Positions 40,020 to 46,158 of a stretch of 46,158 nt of DNA are shown one piece after another. The translations under genes were made by a program, and so were the position numbers. Where the stretch lies: NCBI RefSeq assembly GCF_012933655.1, contig NZ_JABBJJ010000058.1:1-46158 (forward strand), in the 5' to 3' direction. The DNA comes from Pyxidicoccus fallax. GTDB lineage: Bacteria; Myxococcota; Myxococcia; Myxococcales; Myxococcaceae. Position 1 is the first letter of the stretch. Every line of letters starts with the position of its first letter. Under the pieces are notes generated by a model that was not told the DNA's origin, ran no database searches, and worked only from the letters and a program-made list of their open reading frames with translations.

Positions 40020-40505
40020 ATGGCGGAAGTCACCCTGGATCTGCGCGGCATGCCGAAGGCAGAGGCCTACGCGGAGTTGAAGCAGCACGTCCGTGCGGTG
40101 CTGGAAGGCATCGATGACCCCATCGCCGGCATGTCCACCATGAGCTGCCTGCTGCACCACGCCTTCGGCCACCTGTGGACGGGCTTCTACCGCGTGGTGA
40201 CGCCGGGCAAGCTGCTGCGGGTGGGCCCCTACCAGGGCACGCTCGGCTGCCTGGAAATCCAGTTCGGCAAGGGCGTGTGTGGCACGTCCGCGGCCAAGGG
40301 CGAGACGGTGGTGGTGCCCGACGTGCACGCCTTCCCCGGCCACATCACCTGCGACGGGCGCTCGGCGTCGGAAATCGTCGTCCCGGTGTACGGGAAGAAC
40401 CGCGAGCTCATCGCCGTGCTCGACATCGACTCCGAGCACAAGAACACGTTCGACGACGTGGACCGCCGCGAGCTCGAAGAGCTGATGAAGTGGTTCCAGC
40501 AGTAG
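40020..40505 (+). CDS. msrC: Free methionine-(R)-sulfoxide reductase, GAF type (fRMsr)
   Basis: A 161-residue single GAF domain protein that reduces free L-methionine-R-sulfoxide, an oxidative-damage repair enzyme of the cytoplasm dependent on thioredoxin-like donors. The family signature is clear: WTGFYR, GPYQGTLGC (Cys77), GKGVCG (Cys87), DVHAFPGHITCD (Cys111) and SEIVVP. These three cysteines are the catalytic and resolving set known from E. coli YebR, and the length matches the family (about 160). The start has a GAGG sequence about 10 bases before the ATG. It is divergent from the sirtuin gene and convergent with psuG. Confidence 0.95.
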   Translation: MAEVTLDLRGMPKAEAYAELKQHVRAVLEGIDDPIAGMSTMSCLLHHAFGHLWTGFYRVVTPGKLLRVGPYQGTLGCLEIQFGKGVCGTSAAKGETVVVPDVHAFPGHITCDGRSASEIVVPVYGKNRELIAVLDIDSEHKNTFDDVDRRELEELMKWFQQ

Positions 40506-40507
40506 CG

Positions 40508-40524
40508 CCGTCGTCAGGGGACGG
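40508..40524. terminator. Weak hairpin between convergent msrC and psuG
   Basis: CCGTC and GACGG arms around a 7-base loop, just after the msrC stop. The stem is only 5 bp and has no T-run, so it is a weak candidate for the end of either transcript. Confidence 0.2.
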
Positions 40525-40556
40525 AGCGTACTGGCCCCGCCCCCTGCCCGTACTGC

Positions 40557-41468
<912 letters not shown>

Positions 41469-41552
41469 GGGCGCGGCTTTAACCCCGGGCGGCCATGCGG
41501 ACAAGCGCCGCCAGGGGGCAAACGTCGGCTTGCACGCGCGTTCGCCGCGCCC

Positions 41553-41558
41553 TATGCC
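41553..41558 (+). promoter_or_regulatory. Candidate -10-like element just before the EamA transporter start
   Basis: TATGCC beginning 15 bases before the GTG at 41568, the same spacing as TATACT before the kinase gene. It is a weaker match to a -10 box and there is no ribosome site between it and the GTG. Confidence 0.25.
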
Positions 41559-41567
41559 GTCGCCGCC

Positions 41568-42479
41568 GTGTCCACGTCCGCCGCTGCCGCCGCTCCCGCT
41601 CCCGCCACCCGGGCCTTCTCCGCCTCCGACCTGGCCATCATCGGCGTGGTCATCATCTGGGGCACCAACTACACGGTGGTGAAGGAGGCGCTGGGAGTCA
41701 TTCCCCCGCTGGCCTTCATGTCGCTGCGCTTCGCCATCGCCGCGGTGGCCATGGGCGCGCTGCTGTGGCTGGTGGAGGGCTGGAAGCCGCTGCCCAGGCG
41801 CGTGTTCCTCAAGCTCACCGCGCTCGGGCTGATTGGCAACACGGTGTACCAGCTCTGCTTCGTGCTCGGGCTGGCGCACACCACGGCGGCGAACGGCGGG
41901 CTGCTGTCGGCGGTGACGCCGGTCATCGTAGCCGCGCTCGGAGCGATGCTGGGCGTCGAGCGCCTGACACGGCCGGTGGTGATGGGCCTGTCGCTGGCGG
42001 TGGTGGGCATGGTGCTCGTGGTGAGCGCGCGAGGCCCGGCGCTGGGCGCGGCGACGTGGCTGGGAGACGGGCTCATCCTGACCGGCTCGCTGTGCTGGGC
42101 GGTGTACACGGTGGGCATCCGCTCGGTGGGCACGGAGGTGTCCGCGCTGCGCATCACCGCCATCACCATGCTGACGGGCGCGCCGGGCGTGGTGCTCGCG
42201 GGAGTGCCCTCGGTCATGAGGATGGAGACCGCGCCCATTGGCTTCAACGCGTGGGCGAGCGTGGTGTACTCGGCGCTGGTGCCGCTGGTGCTCTCGTACT
42301 TCATCTGGGGCCGCACCGTGCAGAAGGTGGGCAGCAGCCGCGCGGCCCTCTACAACACCGGCATCCCCGTGGTGGCCGCCCTCACCGCCTGGGCCGTGCG
42401 AGGCGAGCGCCCCACCCTCCTCCAGGCCCTGGGCGCGGCCCTCATCCTCACGGGCGTGCTGCTCAGCCGGAGGAAGTAG
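41568..42479 (+). CDS. EamA/DMT-family transporter (RhaT/YdcZ-like permease)
   Basis: A 303-residue inner-membrane protein with about ten hydrophobic helices in two EamA repeats. The first repeat starts at ASDLAIIGVVIIWGTNYTVVK, whose WGxN near the first helix is typical of the family. The second starts near LGDGLILTGSLCWAVYTVG. Members move amino acids, nucleobases or other metabolites; the substrate cannot be read from sequence. I use the GTG at 41568, which gives a short Ala-rich N-terminus before helix 1; the frame is open far upstream but overlaps psuG in antisense. The gene ends 3 bases before the stop of the convergent FHA regulator gene. Confidence 0.88.
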   Translation: MSTSAAAAAPAPATRAFSASDLAIIGVVIIWGTNYTVVKEALGVIPPLAFMSLRFAIAAVAMGALLWLVEGWKPLPRRVFLKLTALGLIGNTVYQLCFVLGLAHTTAANGGLLSAVTPVIVAALGAMLGVERLTRPVVMGLSLAVVGMVLVVSARGPALGAATWLGDGLILTGSLCWAVYTVGIRSVGTEVSALRITAITMLTGAPGVVLAGVPSVMRMETAPIGFNAWASVVYSALVPLVLSYFIWGRTVQKVGSSRAALYNTGIPVVAALTAWAVRGERPTLLQALGAALILTGVLLSRRK

Positions 42480-42482
42480 TCC

Positions 42483-44186
42483 TCACCCGCGCCGGCCGCG
42501 CTCGATGGAGATGCCGTACTCTTCAATCTTCTTGTCCAGCGTGGGCCGGCTGATGCCGAGCAGCGCCGCGGCGCGGACCTTCTTCCCGCCCGCCTCGCGC
42601 AGCGCCTCGGCGATGGCGTCGCGCTCCAGCCGGGCCACTCGCTCCTGCAACGTCTGGGGCCCGGAGGCGGCGCCGCCCTCCTGGATTTCCGGTGGCAGGT
42701 GCAGCGCCCCCACCCGGCTCCCGCCGTACAGCAAGCCGAGCCGCTCCCCCACCAACTCCAATTCGCGCACGTTCTGCGGCCACGCGTAGTCCACCAGCAA
42801 CCGGCGCGCCTCGGGGCCCAGCATGGGAGGCTCCTTGCGCAGCCGCCGCGCGGCCCGCGTGGTGAACGCCTCCAGCAGCGTCAGCACGTCCGCCCGCCGC
42901 TCGCGCAGCGGGGGCACCTCCAGCTCGAACCCCGCGAGCCCTCTGGCGAGCGACGCTTCCACGTCCCCCCGCGTGGCCAACAGCGGCAGCGGCGCCGGCG
43001 CGGTGGCCATCACTCGCACGTCCACCGGCTCCTCGCCACCCTGCCGCGCGGGAGCGGACCGCCGGGCCAACAGCCGCGCCAGCCGCTCCGCGGTGGGACG
43101 AGGCAGCGCCTCCACATGCTGAAGCAGCAGCGAGCCCCCATCCGCGCGCAGCAGCGCGGACGACACCGGAGGCTGCCCCGGCGCGCTGGCCCGGCCGAAC
43201 AGCGCCTCCTCCACGGCCTCCTTCGGCAGCCGGCAGTCCACCGTCACCACCGGCCCCAGCGCCCGGGGCGAGCGCGCGTGGACGTGCCGCGCCAGCAGTG
43301 TCTTGCCCGTCCCCGCCTCGCCGTGCACCACCACGGGCGCCGCGCTGGCGGCCGCCCGCTTCGCGGCATCCAGCACCGCCCGCATCGGCCGGGACGCCCC
43401 TTCGGGAGCCAGCACCGGCGCCTCCGCCTCCGCCCGCGAGCGCACCGCCGTGTACGCCTCGCCTCCGAGCCGTCCCAGCGCGGCCAGCAACTGGCCCTCG
43501 CCCGCGGAGAAGGAAGGGTCGGCGCGAGTCACGTACAGCACGCCGAAGGGCATGCCCCCGGACGCCACCAGCGGCGCGCACATCTCATCCTCGCCCTGGA
43601 CGAGCTCCTTGCGCTCCAGGGCCGCCTGGGCCATGGCCCGGGGCACCGTCAGCGCCTCCGCCCCCACCACCGACGCGGTGAGCAGGCCGGCGGAGCTACC
43701 CAGCAACGCCGCCGTCCGGTCCGCGTTGAGGGCATGGGCCACCTCGTCCGCGAGCCGTCGCAGCACCATGGCCTCGCTGGTGGCGCCCAAGAGCGCCGTG
43801 CCCGCCGAGTACATCGCCGCCGCCGTGCCCACGTGCGGCAGCACCTCTTCAATGGGCACGTGTCCGGGCGACGCCGGCCCACCGCCCACCAGCGTCACCG
43901 CCGGAGGCTCGAAGAGGGCCGTCGTCGTGCCCACGCGGACCTGGTCACCCGGCTGCAGCGCCACCTCGCCGGAGACGCGCTCGCCATTGACGAGCGTCCC
44001 GTTGCGCGAGCGCAAGTCGCGCAGCCACGCCTGCCCCTCGTGGAAGGTGATCATCGCGTGACGGCGCGAGACCTGATCATCCTCCAGCGGGATTTCACAC
44101 GACGGGCTGCGGCCGATCGTCGCCTCCGTGAGCACCTCGTATCGGCGCCCCGCGGATGGACCGGTAAGCAGCAGGAGTGCGGGCAT
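42483..44186 (-). CDS. FHA-GAF-AAA+-Fis regulator with degenerate AAA+ domain
   Basis: A 567-residue protein laid out like a myxobacterial sigma-54 activator. It has an FHA domain (about 20-90: GRSPSCEI, SRRHA, RNGT) that binds phosphothreonine, a GAF-like domain (about 120-250), an AAA+ domain (about 265-500) and a Fis-type helix-turn-helix (about 520-560, ISRPTLDKKI). Walker A is intact (GEAGTGKT, 289-296). The GAFTGA loop that contacts sigma-54 is absent: after LFG (329-331) comes RASAPGQPP. Walker B, normally LFLDE, reads LLLQH (353-357), losing both acids. ATP hydrolysis and sigma-54 activation are therefore unlikely; it may be a DNA-binding regulator responding to a phosphorylated partner, such as a kinase substrate. 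It lies 55 bases after the DUF2314-like gene. Confidence 0.9.
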   Translation of the reverse strand: MPALLLLTGPSAGRRYEVLTEATIGRSPSCEIPLEDDQVSRRHAMITFHEGQAWLRDLRSRNGTLVNGERVSGEVALQPGDQVRVGTTTALFEPPAVTLVGGGPASPGHVPIEEVLPHVGTAAAMYSAGTALLGATSEAMVLRRLADEVAHALNADRTAALLGSSAGLLTASVVGAEALTVPRAMAQAALERKELVQGEDEMCAPLVASGGMPFGVLYVTRADPSFSAGEGQLLAALGRLGGEAYTAVRSRAEAEAPVLAPEGASRPMRAVLDAAKRAAASAAPVVVHGEAGTGKTLLARHVHARSPRALGPVVTVDCRLPKEAVEEALFGRASAPGQPPVSSALLRADGGSLLLQHVEALPRPTAERLARLLARRSAPARQGGEEPVDVRVMATAPAPLPLLATRGDVEASLARGLAGFELEVPPLRERRADVLTLLEAFTTRAARRLRKEPPMLGPEARRLLVDYAWPQNVRELELVGERLGLLYGGSRVGALHLPPEIQEGGAASGPQTLQERVARLERDAIAEALREAGGKKVRAAALLGISRPTLDKKIEEYGISIERGRRG

Positions 44187-44198
44187 GATGGGGCGCGG

Positions 44199-44204
44199 AG
44201 CCTA
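44199..44204 (-). promoter_or_regulatory. Possible -10 element just upstream of the FHA regulator
   Basis: TAGGCT on the minus strand, first base 18 bases before the ATG at 44186, in the 55-base gap after the preceding gene. It would give a very short leader. The match is weak and read-through from the upstream genes is equally possible. Confidence 0.2.
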
Positions 44205-44241
44205 CCGTCCCGCCGGACGCGGGCAAGCGCTCCGCGGCGCG

Positions 44242-45417
44242 TCACATGGGTCGCTCTGCGTTCAGCAGCGCACGGATTTCCTGCTCGTCCAGCGTCCGAC
44301 CTTCCCGGGTGATGGCGAGCGCGTTCACCTGGGTCTCATCCACCTCCACGTGTGCGCCCTTGCGCCACTCCGTGGTGTGCACCGCGCCATCCACCAGCTT
44401 GCCCACCACGCTGCCCTCATCCCGGGCCATGACCTCCAGCCACAGGTTCTCCACCACGGTGTTCCCGTCGGGGTGGGTGTCGAAGGGAGCGCGCACCAGG
44501 AAGGTGAGCGGCTCCATCAGCCCCTTGCGCTGGAAGCGCGCCAGGAAGGCGGGCAGCAGCGCCTGGGCCTCGCGGTGCATGGCCTGCGTCTGCTCCTCCG
44601 GCTCCTTCTCGAAGCGCTCACGGTACGGCGCCAGCAGCTGTGACGTGTTGTGTCGTCCCAGCGGGGACACCACGGAGAGGAAGAGCCCCTCGTGGCCCTC
44701 GAACGTCTCCAGCGGCACGCCCAGCAGGTTGGTGCGCGCCTCCTCGGACGGCACCAGCATGAAGGTCTGCCCCTCGCTGGTGCCCACCTGGGTGCGCAGC
44801 GCCGGCCCCTGCCCGAAGGCCAGGTCCGTGCACAGCTCGTGGAGGAAGCTCTCCGCCGCGAGCAGGTCCCCTTCCGCCAGGTGGAAGATCTCCAGGTCGC
44901 GGGCGCCGAACTTCTCCATGCCATGCGAGTGGACCCACAGCGGCGTGTCGCCCTCCGTGGCCTGCACCGCGTGCAGGTGGACATGGTCCCGGATGTCGAA
45001 GTCCAGCTCGGTGATTTCCACCACGTCGTCCGGCTCGTGCAGCTTGAAGGCGGTGACGTCCACCAGCACGCCCTGCACGTGCTCCAGCAGCGTGCGCACG
45101 GCCCACAGCGCCTCGAACACGGGCAGCGTGGGCTGCGGGCCTCCGGGCTCCACCGACAGCCGGTAGAACGCCTTGGAGCGCCCCAGCCGCTCGAAGGCCT
45201 CCGGGCTGCCGCTGAAGACCTCCTTGCTGAAGCGCGGCAGGTGCTCGGCGCCCACGGTCAGCCGGACCAGCACGTCCGAGCTGTCCGCCTTCAGCGAGAA
45301 GCCCTGGCCGTCCTCGTCCGGGGTGAACTCCACGTCATCGGTGGCGAAGGACGCGCGCAGCGCCTCGAGGGGCACCGGCCCGGCCTGCTCGATGGCCAGC
45401 AGGTAGACCTCAATCAC
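44242..45417 (-). CDS. Uncharacterised protein with DUF2314-like C-terminal region
   Basis: A 391-residue soluble protein of unknown function. There is no signal peptide, membrane segment or catalytic motif that I recognise. It is acidic, with paired Glu/Asp segments. The last about 65 residues (NLWLEVM...GKLVDGAV...KGAHVEVDETQVNALAI) resemble DUF2314, a small beta-rich domain of unknown role; this is by eye and tentative. A middle segment contains HVHLHA and LWVHSHGMEKFGARD. The start is a GTG at 45417 that overlaps the deoxynucleoside kinase stop codon in GTGA, so the two are probably translationally coupled. Extending the frame to 45531 would bury 38 residues inside the kinase gene and is not supported. 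Confidence 0.8.
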   Translation of the reverse strand: MIEVYLLAIEQAGPVPLEALRASFATDDVEFTPDEDGQGFSLKADSSDVLVRLTVGAEHLPRFSKEVFSGSPEAFERLGRSKAFYRLSVEPGGPQPTLPVFEALWAVRTLLEHVQGVLVDVTAFKLHEPDDVVEITELDFDIRDHVHLHAVQATEGDTPLWVHSHGMEKFGARDLEIFHLAEGDLLAAESFLHELCTDLAFGQGPALRTQVGTSEGQTFMLVPSEEARTNLLGVPLETFEGHEGLFLSVVSPLGRHNTSQLLAPYRERFEKEPEEQTQAMHREAQALLPAFLARFQRKGLMEPLTFLVRAPFDTHPDGNTVVENLWLEVMARDEGSVVGKLVDGAVHTTEWRKGAHVEVDETQVNALAITREGRTLDEQEIRALLNAERPM

Positions 45418-46028
45418 AGGTGCTTCTCGATCTGACGGAACAGGTCCACGCGGTCCACCAGGTTGGTCAGGTAGTCGAGCTTGTCCGTGGCCAGCACGAG
45501 CACCGGCGACAGCCGGTACCCGTCGAACCACTCTTCATAGAGGGCATTGAGGCGCTGCAGGTAGCGGGTGGGAATGTCCTTCTCCATGGCGCGCCCCCGC
45601 AGGCGGATGCGCTCGCGGAGCGTCTGCACGGGGCAGCGCAGGTAGATCATGAGGTCCGGCGGTCGCAGCGACTCGGAGATGGTCTCGTACAGCTCGCAGT
45701 ACGTCTTCCAGTCGCGCTTGTCGATGAGCCGCTGCCGGTGGAGGTTCTTGGCGAAGATCTCCGCGTCCTCGTAGAGGGTGCGGTCCTGCAGGACGGTGCC
45801 CGACGTGCGCTCCAGCTCCCGGTGCAGGCGGAACTTGTGCGTCAGGAAGAAGAGCTGCGAGCGGAACGCCCACGTCTTCATGTCCTTGTAGAAGTCGGCC
45901 AGATACGGGTTCTGGTCATTGGGCTCGAAGGACGGCGTCAGCCCGTACTTCCGGCAGAGGAAGGACGTCAGCTCCGTCTTGCCGGCGCCGATGTTGCCCG
46001 CGATGGCGATGAACTTTTTCCTGGCCAC
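45414..46028 (-). CDS. Deoxynucleoside kinase (dNK / dGK-dAK family)
   Basis: A 204-residue P-loop kinase that phosphorylates deoxynucleosides for nucleotide salvage. It has the P-loop GNIGAGKT (11-18), Glu35 in the FEPN segment, DRTLYED (82-88, the DRS-type motif with the catalytic region) and an Arg-rich lid RIRLRGR. Length and order fit the bacterial dNK family; which nucleoside it prefers cannot be told. I chose the GTG at 46028 because AGGGG lies 5 bases ahead and the fold starts at once. The frame continues upstream through ATG codons at 46106 and 46148, but those residues (HFFYHVLPTRCFW) do not look like this family. It is the first gene of a minus-strand set with the DUF2314-like gene and perhaps the FHA regulator. 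Confidence 0.92.
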   Translation of the reverse strand: MARKKFIAIAGNIGAGKTELTSFLCRKYGLTPSFEPNDQNPYLADFYKDMKTWAFRSQLFFLTHKFRLHRELERTSGTVLQDRTLYEDAEIFAKNLHRQRLIDKRDWKTYCELYETISESLRPPDLMIYLRCPVQTLRERIRLRGRAMEKDIPTRYLQRLNALYEEWFDGYRLSPVLVLATDKLDYLTNLVDRVDLFRQIEKHL

Positions 46029-46158
46029 GCCACCCCTGCTTGTAACCCCGCCGAGCGGCGCGCACCAGAAACAACGTGTAGGTAGGACGTGGTAGAAGAA
46101 GTGCATGTCCCTCCACCGTCCCGCCCGCCGCGCGCCCGGTGCCGCCACCCTCCCGGGT

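Noticed and set aside
41469..41879. Upstream extension of psuG to 41879
   Set aside because: The extra 137 residues are Gly/His/Gln-rich, antisense to the transporter gene, and have no counterpart in the PsuG family.

Overview
The window looks like a stretch of a myxobacterial chromosome (Myxococcus, Corallococcus, Pyxidicoccus or a near relative). The base composition is very GC-rich with strong third-position G/C. There is a giant modular peptide synthetase, a Ser/Thr kinase with a C-terminal PEGA domain, and an FHA-GAF-AAA+-Fis regulator, a combination typical of this group. This assignment is an inference; no rRNA or marker gene is present.

Bases 1-32421 (plus strand) are the 3' part of a single nonribosomal peptide synthetase gene that is already open at base 1. 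The visible part encodes ten C-A-T modules, the first missing the front of its C domain, followed by a thioesterase: (C)AT-CAT-CAT-CAT-CAT-CAT-CAT-CAT-CAT-CAT-TE. I found no epimerase, methyltransferase, ketosynthase or MbtH-like protein. Binding-pocket residues read by eye against the GrsA template suggest the order Gln-like(uncertain) - unknown - Gln - Ala - Glu - Val-like - Glu - Ala - Ala - Gln - release. The gene is a mosaic of copied cassettes: modules 8 and 9 are a tandem duplication, modules 5 and 7 share about 1.9 kb in register, and modules 3/10 and 4/8/9 share whole A domains.

Bases 32543-37294 (minus strand) run towards the NRPS and carry, in transcription order, an ABC-F ATPase, a cytochrome P450 with an altered I-helix motif, and a secreted serine hydrolase of the class C beta-lactamase/DD-peptidase fold. 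P450 and hydrolase are 40 bases apart and probably co-transcribed. They could modify or cleave the peptide and the ABC-F protein could protect the ribosome, but only position supports a link to the NRPS. Two perfect 9-bp inverted repeats lie in the 121-base gap between the convergent NRPS and hydrolase genes.

Bases 37417-46028 look like general cellular and regulatory genes: a membrane Ser/Thr kinase, a class III sirtuin, free methionine-R-sulfoxide reductase, pseudouridine-5'-phosphate glycosidase, an EamA-family exporter, and a minus-strand set of deoxynucleoside kinase, a DUF2314-like protein (4-base stop/start overlap) and an FHA regulator with a degenerate AAA+ domain.

No gap between genes exceeds about 130 bases. 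The last 130 bases (46029-46158) hold only the upstream region of the deoxynucleoside kinase. I saw no tRNA, rRNA, CRISPR array, insertion sequence or phage gene.
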